Notes: a model not told the origin generated them from the sequence alone. DNA of 16,625 bases from Acholeplasmatales bacterium (GCA_016282815.1 JAEELU010000131.1:1-16625); one strand, 5' to 3'; positions 1 through 7,992 are shown, counted from the first letter of the stretch. Program-made: numbers and translations.

Positions 1-2
1 AA

Positions 3-191
3 GTATTATTTAATTCTATTTTAAAGCAAGTAATTATTACTGAGGATAGACATATAATTATCATTTGTAATAATACTGACTCAATAAACAAAAAAAGCGA
101 ACAACTTAATAAAGTGTTCGCATTCGAATCAAATGGTGACCTGTATGGGATTCGAACCCATGAATGTCGCCTTGAGAGGGCGATGTGTTAA
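3..191 (+). CDS. Possible 3' end of an unidentified gene (recombinase-like tail), partial
   Basis: A frame open from the left edge runs 62 codons to a TAA at 189-191, which lies inside the oppositely oriented tRNA gene. The first ~25 residues have alternating hydrophobic strands (ILKQVIITEDRHIIIIC) resembling the last beta strands of large serine recombinases. The last ~20 residues are simply the antisense translation of the tRNA, a common artefact when a gene runs into a tRNA. Against it being real, the frame also covers the tRNA terminator at 90-121, and an antisense frame is open over the same stretch. No start is visible because the gene would begin outside the window. The family assignment is a guess from a short fragment. 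Confidence 0.3.
   Translation, partial: VLFNSILKQVIITEDRHIIIICNNTDSINKKSEQLNKVFAFESNGDLYGIRTHECRLERAMC
90..121 (-). terminator. Rho-independent terminator of tRNA-Glu and the rimP-gltX operon
   Basis: On the minus strand a GC-topped hairpin (97-103 pairing with 115-121, extended by CTT/AAG with one bulged base) is followed by seven T residues (complement of 90-96). It lies 13 bases beyond the 3' CCA of the tRNA gene, so it ends the tRNA transcript and probably the whole operon. Confidence 0.85.
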
Positions 192-209
192 CCGTTTCAC
201 CAACAGGCC
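134..209 (-). tRNA. tRNA-Glu, anticodon CTC, with encoded CCA
   Basis: The minus strand folds into a 76-nt cloverleaf. The acceptor stem is GGCCTGT/ACAGGTC with a G2-U71 wobble, the T loop is TTCGAAT, the anticodon stem is TCGCC/GGCGA, and the loop CTCTCAA gives anticodon CTC. The discriminator is A and CCA is encoded (134-136). The acceptor and anticodon sequences match the usual bacterial tRNA-Glu pattern, and it would decode GAG. It lies 68 bases after gltX, the gene for its own synthetase, and before a strong terminator. A TATAAT at 216-221 on the minus strand could be a private promoter, but it has no good -35, so co-transcription with gltX is equally possible. Confidence 0.95.
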
Positions 210-277
210 AAGGCTATTATATATGCGTATTATGACCACGCACATATAATGATACCATAATTTACTTATTTTGCAAG

Positions 278-1963
278 TTAAAATTTACTTATAATAGAAT
301 TTATTCTATTAAATACCTTTTCCTTACCTAATATTTTTTGTACGTAATAAATATTAGGTGTATTTTTTCTACCAGCAAGACATAATCTTAAGAATCCTGC
401 TGCGTCTCCTACCTGACCATTGAAGTCATTTGGGTTAGCCTTATATGCTTTTCTATCAGAAGTAAATTTATATTTTTCAGCTATAGCCTTTAGATTACCA
501 AACCATGTATCCTCATCTACATCTACATTGTATGAAGACATATATTCTGTTAGTAATTCCTTTACTATAGATTTATCTACCCCTTTGAATTCGCTCTTTG
601 ATTTCATTACTGTCCAATCAAGTGTATTCTTATCTATTTCATTATATACATCATCATAGAAGAAAGAAATTATTGGGTAAATATCAGAATATTTAGCATA
701 ATCCTTTCTTGGGTTTTCCTTTTCTCTTTCGATATTTAAGATTTGAGTTAGGAATTCTCTATTCTTAACTATCTTATTGTAGAAATTAGTATCATACTCC
801 TTTGCCCATGTTTCTACTTCCATCTCTAGATCAGATGCCTTACGATAAGCCATTCTCTCCTTAGAAATTGATTCAACCTTTTCTAAATCGAATAAAGCAC
901 CATCAAGTGACATCTTATCGAATGTAAGCTTGAAATCATATGGAGATTTATCTAAATTAAGATTTCTCCAAGCCTCGTAATTTGAATTAGCAATAGTAAG
1001 TAGATATTCGATGAATCCATATTTTGGATAACCCTTTTCTAAGAAATATGAGCATGCTGCCTCAGCATCCTTTCTCTTAGAAAGCTTTCTTCTATTACCA
1101 TCCTCAACCTTCATAATAACTGGGAAATGAGCATATTTAGGACGCTCAAAGCCTAGAGTATCAAATAATTCAAGGTGGATAGGTAAGCTAGGTAGCCACT
1201 CCTCACCTCTAGTTACTACTGTTGTATGCATAAAGTGATCATCACATAAATGAGCAAAATGATATGTAGGTAATCCATCTGATTTTAAGATTACGATATC
1301 CTGATCATTTTGAGTTAATTCTAGATCTCCTCTTATCTCATCATGGAATGATACCTTATTATTATGGTCACCCATAGATTTAAATCTGATGATATATGGA
1401 TCACCATTCTTAATTCTCTTAATAGCCTCATCTATAGGTAAATCTCTATAGATTGCATATTTACCATAATAGCCTGGTATTTCCTTTAATGCTTCCTGTT
1501 TCTTTCTTAATTCAGCAAGCTCCTCCTGAGATGCAAAGCATGGGTATGCTCTACCAATTTCAAGTAGGTGCTTAATTACAGTATTATATATTTCACTTCT
1601 TGATGATTGCTTATATGGACCATAAGATCCTATTTCCTTATCATCTGATAAATAACCCTCATCAGGAATAACATCAAATACTGCAAGCTGCTTAATTAAA
1701 GACTCACCTGAGCCTTCAATTTCACGCTTAGTATCTGTATCCTCAAGTCTAATATAAAATACTCCCCCAGATTGCTTAGCAAATCTAGCTGATACAAGTG
1801 AAGTAAATAAGCTACCAGTATGTAAAAAGCCTGTAGGAGATGGAGCGAATCTAGTTACCATCGCTCCCTCAGGTAAATTTCTCTTTGGATATCTTTTTTC
1901 TAAATCCTCAATTGTTAAATTAATATTTGGAAATATTAAATTTGCTAAATCCTTATTATTCAT
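278..1963 (-). CDS. gltX: Glutamyl-tRNA synthetase (class I)
   Basis: This cytoplasmic enzyme charges tRNA-Glu with glutamate using ATP. The 561-residue protein has the class I signatures: HIGH-type SPTGFLHTG at residues 42-50 and KMSKS-type KLSKR at 293-297, within a Rossmann core, followed by a helical anticodon-binding region. It is longer than the ~480-residue proteobacterial enzymes and carries a ~35-residue N-terminal lead-in. That matches the long clostridial-type GltX subgroup. The ATG at 1961-1963 is preceded by AGGGTGA at a good distance, 12 bases after the mrp stop. Whether it also mischarges tRNA-Gln (non-discriminating, requiring GatCAB) cannot be read here. It is the last protein gene of the operon and is followed by tRNA-Glu. 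Confidence 0.96.
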   Translation of the reverse strand: MNNKDLANLIFPNINLTIEDLEKRYPKRNLPEGAMVTRFAPSPTGFLHTGSLFTSLVSARFAKQSGGVFYIRLEDTDTKREIEGSGESLIKQLAVFDVIPDEGYLSDDKEIGSYGPYKQSSRSEIYNTVIKHLLEIGRAYPCFASQEELAELRKKQEALKEIPGYYGKYAIYRDLPIDEAIKRIKNGDPYIIRFKSMGDHNNKVSFHDEIRGDLELTQNDQDIVILKSDGLPTYHFAHLCDDHFMHTTVVTRGEEWLPSLPIHLELFDTLGFERPKYAHFPVIMKVEDGNRRKLSKRKDAEAACSYFLEKGYPKYGFIEYLLTIANSNYEAWRNLNLDKSPYDFKLTFDKMSLDGALFDLEKVESISKERMAYRKASDLEMEVETWAKEYDTNFYNKIVKNREFLTQILNIEREKENPRKDYAKYSDIYPIISFFYDDVYNEIDKNTLDWTVMKSKSEFKGVDKSIVKELLTEYMSSYNVDVDEDTWFGNLKAIAEKYKFTSDRKAYKANPNDFNGQVGDAAGFLRLCLAGRKNTPNIYYVQKILGKEKVFNRINSIISKF

Positions 1964-1975
1964 TATTTCACCCTA

Positions 1976-2791
1976 TTATTCTAGCATTGCGTCTATCTTG
2001 TTTGCTATATCTTCCATGCATGAAGAATCTAAATCCTCTACAGTACCATTATCTACATGCTTATTACTATCAGGATTGATAGGAAGTGAGCCTAATGGAA
2101 CGATGTTATAGAATTCTGAAACCTCTTCAAGCTTTGATTCACCAAATGGATATAGCTTTTCGCCACAGCAAGGGCAATTCATATAGCTCATATTCTCAAC
2201 TAAGCCAAGAATCTTCATGTTCATTTGCTTACACATATTAACTGCCTTACCAACGATCATCTTAACTAAATCCTGTGGTGTTGATACAATAACTACACCA
2301 TCTACAGGTACTGATTGATATAATGTCATCGCAACATCACCAGTTCCTGGAGGCATATCGATTAATAAATAATCTAATTCTCCCCATAATACATCGCAAT
2401 AAAATTGCTTAAGGGCACTACCAATCATAGGACCACGCCATAATACTGGAATAGTTGGATCCTCAAATAATAGATTGATAGACATTATTTCAATTCCACC
2501 CTTTGAAATTTGTGGAAACATAAGCTCATTAGTTCCATCAACATATGCAGGAACACCAAAGCCCTTTGGAATAGAAGGTCCTGTAATATCAGCATCTAAA
2601 ATACCAACCTTATATCCCTTTTTAGATAAATGTGTAGCAAGTAGGGTAGTAACCATAGATTTACCTACTCCACCCTTACCTGAAGCAATCGCTACAATGT
2701 GCTTAATTCTATTATTAGCATTAGTCTCAAACATTTCTGTTTTATGACCAAACTTCTTTTCTACTGCTTCATCAATATCCTTTTCTGCCAT
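1976..2791 (-). CDS. mrp: Mrp/NBP35-type Fe-S cluster carrier ATPase
   Basis: The 271-residue P-loop ATPase belongs to the Mrp/ApbC family, which carries and delivers iron-sulfur clusters in the cytoplasm. The deviant Walker A GKGGVGKS is at residues 38-45 and the family motif IDMPPGTGD at 144-152. The cluster-binding CxxC is C206/C209 in CPCC, inside the family's MSYxxCPxCG context. It lacks the ~100-residue N-terminal MIP18/DUF59 domain of longer Mrp proteins and has only ~30 residues before the P-loop. The start follows the rbfA stop after 2 bases, with AAGGATGAG inside the end of rbfA as its ribosome site. Its place between rbfA and gltX suggests operon growth rather than a direct role in ribosome assembly. 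Confidence 0.93.
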   Translation of the reverse strand: MAEKDIDEAVEKKFGHKTEMFETNANNRIKHIVAIASGKGGVGKSMVTTLLATHLSKKGYKVGILDADITGPSIPKGFGVPAYVDGTNELMFPQISKGGIEIMSINLLFEDPTIPVLWRGPMIGSALKQFYCDVLWGELDYLLIDMPPGTGDVAMTLYQSVPVDGVVIVSTPQDLVKMIVGKAVNMCKQMNMKILGLVENMSYMNCPCCGEKLYPFGESKLEEVSEFYNIVPLGSLPINPDSNKHVDNGTVEDLDSSCMEDIANKIDAMLE

Positions 2792-2793
2792 AA

Positions 2794-3141
2794 TTATTTA
2801 TTCTCATCCTTTTTATGTATTTCTTGGATTAAATCCTCAATGTGATTACCATAATCTAGAGATGTATCACGCTTAAAAATCAAATCAGGCATCTTTCTTG
2901 CTTTAATCTTTTTAGCTAGCTCCATTCTGATATAAACCTTATTTGATTCTAATAATTGCTGATAATACTCCTCTGTACCCTGATAGAAGGAATAGAAAAT
3001 AGTCATAAATGATAAATCCTTTGTTATTCTTACCTCAGTAACACTAACATTATTTAAACCATTTCCCTTAGGGTCACGTCTTAATAGTAATGATAATTCA
3101 CGTAAAGATAATGATTCTAATCTTTCAAGTGATAAGCCCAT
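2794..3141 (-). CDS. rbfA: Ribosome-binding factor A
   Basis: RbfA binds the 30S precursor and assists 16S rRNA 5'-end maturation. The 115-residue product is of normal length and fits the single type II KH fold. It has an N-terminal helix with ELSLLLRRDP, the strand TEVRITKDLSFMTIFYSF (Dls motif), then IRMELAKKIKARKMPDLIFKRD corresponding to the conserved R-el-P-F-D block. The ATG shares one base with the infB stop (TAATG), so translation is probably coupled to infB. The infB-rbfA order is standard for Firmicutes. Confidence 0.93.
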   Translation of the reverse strand: MGLSLERLESLSLRELSLLLRRDPKGNGLNNVSVTEVRITKDLSFMTIFYSFYQGTEEYYQQLLESNKVYIRMELAKKIKARKMPDLIFKRDTSLDYGNHIEDLIQEIHKKDENK

Positions 3142-4964
3142 TATCTAGGAATCTCCTTCATAATTGAAGCTTCAATAATATCTCCTTCTTTAATATCATT
3201 GAAATTCTCAATTGTAATACCGCATTCAAAGCCGTATTTAAATTCCTTAACGTCATCCTTAAATCTCTTTAATGATGCCATCTTACCCTCAAATACTACA
3301 ATACCATCACGTAATACTCTAACAAGTGAATTTCTTTCAATTACACCATCAGTTACATAACAACCTGCGATTGTACCAACCTTTGAAAGCTTGAATAAGC
3401 TTCTAACCTCACATTGTCCAGTAACAACCTCTTCATATACAGGGTCAAGCATACCCTTTAGGGCAGCCTCAATATCCTCAATAACCTTATAGATAATATT
3501 ATATAATCTAATTTCAACGCCCTTAGTTTCAGCCTCAATTCTAACTGGAGCCATAGGTCTTACATTAAATCCTATAATAATAGCATGTGATGCCTCTGCA
3601 AGTACTACATCAGTATCAGTGATTGCACCAACAGATGCTCTAATGATATTAACCTTTAAATCCTCAACATTAATCTTTTCAAGTGATGCCTTTAATGCTT
3701 CAGTTGAACCCTGAACATCACACTTAATGATTAGATTTAATTCCTTTGATTTATCCTCACTCTTGAATAAATCATCTAATGAAGCAGCCTTCTTAACCAT
3801 GCTTGATTCATATTTAGCCTTTAGGTTTCTAGCCTCTGCGATTTCTCTTGCTGTTCTTTCATCAGAGAATACCATGAATTTATCTCCGGCAAAAGGAACC
3901 TCATTTAAGCCTGTTACAGCAACAGCTAGTGATGGAGTTGCTTCCTGGAATTTAGCATGAGTATCATCCTCCATTGTACGAACCTTACCCCATGTATTAC
4001 CAACAACTACGCAATCTCCTACCTTTAATGTACCATTTTGAACTAGGAATGTAGCAACTGGGCCCTTACCCTTATCAAGCTGAGCCTCGATAACTGTACC
4101 CATTGCAAGTCTTGATGGGTTAGCCTTTAAATCCTTCATTTCGGCAACTAGCTGAATCATTTCAAGTAATTGATCAACACCAGTACCCTTTAATGCTGAA
4201 ATAGGAACGAAGATTGTATCTCCTCCCCAAGCCTCTGCAAGTAAATCATAATTAGCTAATTCTTGCATAACTCTATCTGGGTTAGCAGTTGGCTTATCCA
4301 TCTTATTAACAGCTACAATAATTGGACATCCAGCAGCCTTAGCATGAGTTATTGCTTCCTCTGTTTGAGGCATTACGCCATCATCAGCAGCAACAACTAA
4401 TACAACTATATCAGTTATTTGAGCACCACGAGCACGCATTTGTGTAAATGCAGCATGTCCTGGAGTATCAATAAATGTAATAGGGAAGCCCTTATGGTTA
4501 ACCTGGTAAGCACCGATATGTTGAGTGATACCACCAGCCTCGTTCTTAACAACTCTTGAGTTTCTGATTGTATCAAGTAATGTTGTTTTACCATGGTCGA
4601 CGTGACCCATTATTGTAACAACTGGTGGACGAGAAACTAATTGGCTCTCATCATCTACTATTTCGATTTCTTCAAATCTAGTAGCGTCTGTTACAACCTC
4701 ATTTTGAAGCTCATAACCAAAATCCATCGCAACAAGCTCAATTGTTTCTCTATCAATTGTTTGGTTTTGATTAGCCATAATACCAAGTTGCATAAGCTTC
4801 ATAACTATTTGGGCATTAGTCTTACCCATAGCTTGAGCTAAATCAGCAACTGTCATATCAGGTCTATAAATAACAATCTTCTCTTGAGAATCGTTGTTAT
4901 TTTTCTTATCCTTTGCTGGAATATTTGAAGCTCTTGTTTCCTTTTTATTTTTATTTTTAGCCAC
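3141..4964 (-). CDS. infB: Translation initiation factor IF-2
   Basis: IF-2 is the GTPase that brings initiator fMet-tRNA to the 30S subunit and promotes subunit joining. The 607-residue product has a short basic leader, one IF2_N domain (~30-80), and a G domain. G motifs are GHVDHGKT (120-127), DTPGH (166-170), NKMD (220-223) and SALKG (256-260). The beta-barrel domains II, III and IV follow, the last carrying the fMet-tRNA site. It is compact compared with enteric IF-2 (~890 residues) because the repetitive N-terminal region is almost absent. The start codon is GTG (4962-4964) in TAAGGTGATTTTGTG: its Shine-Dalgarno overlaps the ylxQ stop, which argues for coupled translation. Confidence 0.98.
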   Translation of the reverse strand: MAKNKNKKETRASNIPAKDKKNNNDSQEKIVIYRPDMTVADLAQAMGKTNAQIVMKLMQLGIMANQNQTIDRETIELVAMDFGYELQNEVVTDATRFEEIEIVDDESQLVSRPPVVTIMGHVDHGKTTLLDTIRNSRVVKNEAGGITQHIGAYQVNHKGFPITFIDTPGHAAFTQMRARGAQITDIVVLVVAADDGVMPQTEEAITHAKAAGCPIIVAVNKMDKPTANPDRVMQELANYDLLAEAWGGDTIFVPISALKGTGVDQLLEMIQLVAEMKDLKANPSRLAMGTVIEAQLDKGKGPVATFLVQNGTLKVGDCVVVGNTWGKVRTMEDDTHAKFQEATPSLAVAVTGLNEVPFAGDKFMVFSDERTAREIAEARNLKAKYESSMVKKAASLDDLFKSEDKSKELNLIIKCDVQGSTEALKASLEKINVEDLKVNIIRASVGAITDTDVVLAEASHAIIIGFNVRPMAPVRIEAETKGVEIRLYNIIYKVIEDIEAALKGMLDPVYEEVVTGQCEVRSLFKLSKVGTIAGCYVTDGVIERNSLVRVLRDGIVVFEGKMASLKRFKDDVKEFKYGFECGITIENFNDIKEGDIIEASIMKEIPR

Positions 4965-4973
4965 AAAATCACC

Positions 4974-5261
4974 TTATTTCTTTAAAATTTTTACAAATCC
5001 ACTATTTGTGATTCCGACCACCATTCTACCAGATTTTCCAATGGCAGAGGAAAGCTCAAATGATGAATATGTCATATCAACCTCTACATTGTAGAATTTT
5101 GCCTTATCTAATATTTGCTTTTTAGCATTATCTGAGGCATCGCTAGCTAAGAATACATAATAAACCTTGTTAGCTCTTATATATTCAATAACCATTTCCT
5201 CACCAGAGATAACACCTGAAGCTCTTTGACATAGGCCTAAGTTATTTAATATCTTATCCAT
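4974..5261 (-). CDS. ylxQ: L7Ae/L30e-family RNA-binding protein YlxQ
   Basis: This small (95 residues) kink-turn-binding family protein is associated with the ribosome in Bacillus. The family signature is visible in the N-terminal helix LGLCQRASGVISGEE and the following strand YYVFLASDASDNAKK, ending in a short VVGITNSGF strand. It lies 4 bases after ylxR in the canonical nusA-ylxR-ylxQ-infB order. No Shine-Dalgarno is visible before the ATG (upstream bases ATGTTATAAAATT), so it probably depends on ribosomes finishing ylxR. The precise role in this organism is unknown. Confidence 0.88.
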   Translation of the reverse strand: MDKILNNLGLCQRASGVISGEEMVIEYIRANKVYYVFLASDASDNAKKQILDKAKFYNVEVDMTYSSFELSSAIGKSGRMVVGITNSGFVKILKK

Positions 5262-5265
5262 AATT

Positions 5266-5523
5266 TTATAACATATTAATTAGCTCTTGATAAATGCTAT
5301 CTGGAACAGTTACCTCAAGCTTTTTGTCAAGAACCTTAGCCTTTTGTGCCTTAAGAATTATTTCCTTATCCTTCTTTAGATAAGCTCCTCTACCATTAGC
5401 CTTACCCTTAGTGTCAATAACTACCTCACCCTCAGGTGTTCTAACGATACGGAATAAATCCTTCTTTTCACATACCTCTCTTGAAAATACGCAGGTTCTT
5501 AAAACTAATTTCTTTTCTCTCAC
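5266..5523 (-). CDS. ylxR: YlxR/RnpM family RNA-binding protein
   Basis: The 85-residue product has the YlxR/DUF448 pattern: RTCVFSREV near the N-terminus, DLFRIVRTPEGEVVID, then the hallmark GRGAYL at residues 44-49 and a C-terminal helix. Family members bind RNA, and the Bacillus protein has been reported as an RNase P modulator (RnpM). The start is GTG (5521-5523), overlapping the nusA stop as GTGA, with AAAGGAT about 10 bases upstream. Position between nusA and ylxQ is the usual one. Confidence 0.92.
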   Translation of the reverse strand: MREKKLVLRTCVFSREVCEKKDLFRIVRTPEGEVVIDTKGKANGRGAYLKKDKEIILKAQKAKVLDKKLEVTVPDSIYQELINML

Positions 5524-6596
5524 TTTAAAATCAATCCTTTTTGATAAGCCTCTGATGTTGGCATAATATCAATCTTCCATCCACAAGATTGAACAGCAAG
5601 TCTAACATTTTGTCCACTCTTACCGATAGCAAGTGATAATTGCTCATCAGGTACTACAACCTTAGATGTTTTGTTCTTTTCATCAATTTCGATTACCTGA
5701 GTAACTGAAGCTGGCTGAAGTGCATTAGATACTAATTCCTCAGGATCCTCACTCCACTCATATAAATCAACCTTTTCGCCACCTAAAGCATTAACGATTT
5801 CTCTAATACGAGCTCCACCCTCACCTACACATGAACCGATTGCGTCTACATGTGGGTCATTTGAGAATAAAGCAATCTTGCTTCTATCACCAGGATCACG
5901 AGCGATACCCTTAATTTCAATAACACCAGACTTGATTTCAGGAATATTATTCTCCATTAATCTAGTAACTAATGCTCTATCTGTTCTAGATACTGAAACT
6001 CTAGGATCCTTACTAGTTTGCTCAACTCTCTTAATGTATACTCTTACATTATCACCAATCTTGAAATTATCATTTGGTAATAATTCAGTTGTAGGAAGAA
6101 TTGTTGAAACATTCATTCCTAAATCTAATGATACGAATTTATCAGTGATATTAGTTACCTCACCAAGTACCATTTCATTCTCTAAACCCTTGAAATGCTC
6201 ATATGCAAGCTCTCTTTGACGTGTTCTAACACCCTGTGTATAAACACTCTTAGCTGCACCTATTGCTGTTCTACCAAATTCCTTGATATTGATTTGTTGC
6301 TCAACAATATCGCCAACCTTATAGCTTGCCTTAATCTTCTTAGCATCCTCTAGTAGCATTTCTGCTGGCTCCTCAGGATTTGGAGTCTCGCTTAATTCAG
6401 CTACTACCTTATGAACACCAAATAATAATATTTCACACTTTTCTGGATTTATTACAACTCTACATGATGTATTACCATAAATTTTCTTATATGAATTAAC
6501 TAATCCCTTAGAAAAGTTATCATATACATCCTCTACAGAAATGCCCTTTGATTCAGCAACCTCTTCTGCATTTTTAAAGAATTCCTTATTAATCAT
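5520..6596 (-). CDS. nusA: Transcription termination/antitermination factor NusA
   Basis: NusA binds RNA polymerase and nascent RNA to modulate pausing, termination and antitermination. The 358-residue form shows the RNAP-binding N-terminal domain (~1-125), S1 domain (~138-203, GEVTNITDKFVSLDLG), KH1 (PGDRSK at 235-240 and GEGGARI at 258-264) and KH2 (IGKSGQNV at 324-331). It lacks the C-terminal acidic repeats of enteric NusA, as is normal in Gram-positives. Two starts are possible: ATG at 6594-6596 (10 bases after AGGAGG) or TTG at 6600-6602 (4 bases after it). I prefer the ATG, which gives MINKEFF and matches the family start. The stop TGA overlaps the ylxR start. Confidence 0.97.
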   Translation of the reverse strand: MINKEFFKNAEEVAESKGISVEDVYDNFSKGLVNSYKKIYGNTSCRVVINPEKCEILLFGVHKVVAELSETPNPEEPAEMLLEDAKKIKASYKVGDIVEQQINIKEFGRTAIGAAKSVYTQGVRTRQRELAYEHFKGLENEMVLGEVTNITDKFVSLDLGMNVSTILPTTELLPNDNFKIGDNVRVYIKRVEQTSKDPRVSVSRTDRALVTRLMENNIPEIKSGVIEIKGIARDPGDRSKIALFSNDPHVDAIGSCVGEGGARIREIVNALGGEKVDLYEWSEDPEELVSNALQPASVTQVIEIDEKNKTSKVVVPDEQLSLAIGKSGQNVRLAVQSCGWKIDIMPTSEAYQKGLILK

Positions 6597-6610
6597 TTTC
6601 AACTATCCTC

Positions 6611-7057
6611 CTAAATTTTTACTGCTAATCTAATTAGCTTTATTTCTTCTTTTTTTATTGGAATCTTTTTAAATCTGCCTTTAATATTAATAGTCATTGT
6701 TATGCTATCAACATTATTTTCTACTAATACTCCATCATATACCATATTGCTAGTTTCAACATGGATATAGCTATCTAAGGCTTCATTAATTTCTTCCTCG
6801 CTATCAAGGGTTCTTTCTGCTCCCCTTGATGATACCTCAAGCATATATTCAGGCATATCAGCGTCGTATTTATCTATTCTTTCGGATAGATATTCATTAG
6901 CCTTAGCTAGTAAATCAATATCAAGTCCATCCTTCTTATCTAGGATTACTCTTAATATTAGGCTTCCATATTCCTTAACTAATTCAACACTATAAAATAT
7001 CAAATCATTTTCCTTAAGGAATGGGTCTAATATTTCCTTACAAATATTTATATCCAA
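6611..7057 (-). CDS. rimP: Ribosome maturation factor RimP
   Basis: RimP assists early 30S subunit assembly. The product has the two-domain RimP layout: an N-terminal alpha/beta part (FYSVELVKEYGSLILRVILDKKDGLDIDLL) and a C-terminal SH3-like part with EYMLEVSSRGAERTL, the family's LEVSSPG-type motif. I place the start at TTG 7055-7057 because the strong GGAGGG at 7065-7070 stands 7 bases before it. The next upstream ATG (7070-7072) overlaps that same GGAGGG and has no ribosome site of its own. If the ATG were used, the product would be 153 instead of 148 residues. The stop TAG overlaps the nusA ribosome site. It is the first gene of the operon. Confidence 0.9.
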   Translation of the reverse strand: MDINICKEILDPFLKENDLIFYSVELVKEYGSLILRVILDKKDGLDIDLLAKANEYLSERIDKYDADMPEYMLEVSSRGAERTLDSEEEINEALDSYIHVETSNMVYDGVLVENNVDSITMTINIKGRFKKIPIKKEEIKLIRLAVKI

Positions 7058-7082
7058 CAAATATCCCTCCATTCAAATAAAT

Positions 7083-7104
7083 AAGAGAGGCTTTAACCTC
7101 TCTT
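7083..7104 (-). promoter_or_regulatory. Leader hairpin of the rimP-nusA operon
   Basis: A perfect 8-bp inverted repeat (AAGAGAGG at 7083-7090, CCTCTCTT at 7097-7104, 6-base loop) lies between the promoter and rimP. The predicted transcript start is ~7111, so the hairpin would stand almost at the RNA 5' end. On the minus strand it is followed by ATTTATTTG, a poor T tract. A stabilising or regulatory leader stem is therefore more likely than a strong terminator, though attenuation cannot be excluded. Confidence 0.5.
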
Positions 7105-7117
7105 TAATACTGAATAT

Positions 7118-7146
7118 AGTATAAACTATATTAAGGCTAAAATCAA
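7118..7146 (-). promoter_or_regulatory. Sigma-A-type promoter of the rimP-nusA-infB operon
   Basis: On the minus strand, -35 TTGATT (7141-7146) and -10 TATACT (7118-7123) are separated by exactly 17 bases. An A-rich tract (7148-7156) lies just upstream, as in UP elements. The predicted start is ~7111, giving a ~50-nt leader to rimP. Confidence 0.75.
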
Positions 7147-7207
7147 CATTTTTTTTAATTGCGTAAAATTATTCAATTATTTCATACATTTTTTATACTA
7201 ATTATTA

Positions 7208-7213
7208 TATAAT
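7208..7213 (+). promoter_or_regulatory. Candidate -10 box for the HAD phosphatase gene
   Basis: A perfect TATAAT lies 18 bases before the ATG at 7231. No convincing -35 hexamer is found 16-18 bases upstream, so the promoter is weak, depends on an activator, or uses another start. The ribosome site GGTGAT (7221-7226) lies between. Confidence 0.4.
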
Positions 7214-7230
7214 ATTACCTGGTGATAATA

Positions 7231-7992
7231 ATGTATTCAATTATGTGTGACTTCGATGGAACACTCGTTATGGATAATGGTGAAATCGATAGTAAATATT
7301 TAGATAAGCTTAAATACATATGTGATAACAATCACCTATGTATATTATCAAGCTCATCATATAATGATTTATTAAATTTTAAGAATAAATATAATTTAAA
7401 TCTAAATATTTTTTCATTATCATCTAATATCGCATTAATCGATAATGAGGTACATGTTAATAACATTTCTAAAATAATAATTAATACATTAATTAACACA
7501 TTTAATAGATACATTTATACTGCATATTCTGAATCAGAAACTGATACTATAATTTATAAGTATCAGGATAGATTAGAATTCTTCTATCCTAAGAATAATA
7601 GAATTAAGGTAACTATAGTTGATGATGATAGACCATCATTTACATTCGTTATCGCAAATGAAGCATCAGATAGATTTAAAGATAAATTACATCAATTACA
7701 GCTTAGATTTAAATCTATTGCTAAAGATAAAAATAGAGAAATAATATTAGTATTTAAAAATCCAATATCTAAATCAGATGGATATTATATGCTAAAGAAT
7801 AGATATAAGGATGATAAATTTATAGCGATAACCGATTCTACATTCGATTATGATATGTTCTTAAAATGTGATGTAAAAATAGCTATGCGTAATTCCGACA
7901 TGGAATTAAAAAAACGCTCCGATATTATTACCAAATATGATAATAATGAATCAGGAGCGATTAGAGCATTATATGATATCTGCCATCTTTAA
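7231..7992 (+). CDS. HAD-superfamily hydrolase, Cof type
   Basis: Cytoplasmic phosphatase of the haloacid dehalogenase superfamily, subclass IIB (Cof-like), 253 residues. Motif I is DFDGT (nucleophile D7, acid D9), motif II the serine run at 40-43, motif III K181, and motif IV TDSTFDYD with D202 and D206. The tail AMRNSDMELKKRSDIIT plus NNESGAIRAL is typical of Cof proteins. Motif IV departs from the common GDxxND form, with T for G and F for N, while keeping both aspartates. Relatives act on sugar phosphates or flavin/pyridoxal phosphates; the substrate here cannot be told. ATG 7231 is chosen over the in-frame GTG 7222 because GGTGA stands 5 bases before it and overlaps that GTG. Its 3' end overlaps the convergent MutS-like gene by 24 bases. 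Confidence 0.88.
   Translation: MYSIMCDFDGTLVMDNGEIDSKYLDKLKYICDNNHLCILSSSSYNDLLNFKNKYNLNLNIFSLSSNIALIDNEVHVNNISKIIINTLINTFNRYIYTAYSESETDTIIYKYQDRLEFFYPKNNRIKVTIVDDDRPSFTFVIANEASDRFKDKLHQLQLRFKSIAKDKNREIILVFKNPISKSDGYYMLKNRYKDDKFIAITDSTFDYDMFLKCDVKIAMRNSDMELKKRSDIITKYDNNESGAIRALYDICHL

Noticed and set aside
216..221. Independent promoter for tRNA-Glu
   Set aside because: There is a good TATAAT but no -35 hexamer at proper spacing, and the start would fall on the first tRNA base; not claimed as a feature.
3727..3960. Long open frames antisense to infB, nusA, mrp and yitT
   Set aside because: They lie wholly inside well-identified genes on the other strand, lack ribosome sites and show no recognisable protein pattern.
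7083..7104. T-box or other riboswitch before rimP
   Set aside because: The leader is only ~50 nt, too short for a T-box, and no T-box sequence or long structured aptamer is seen.
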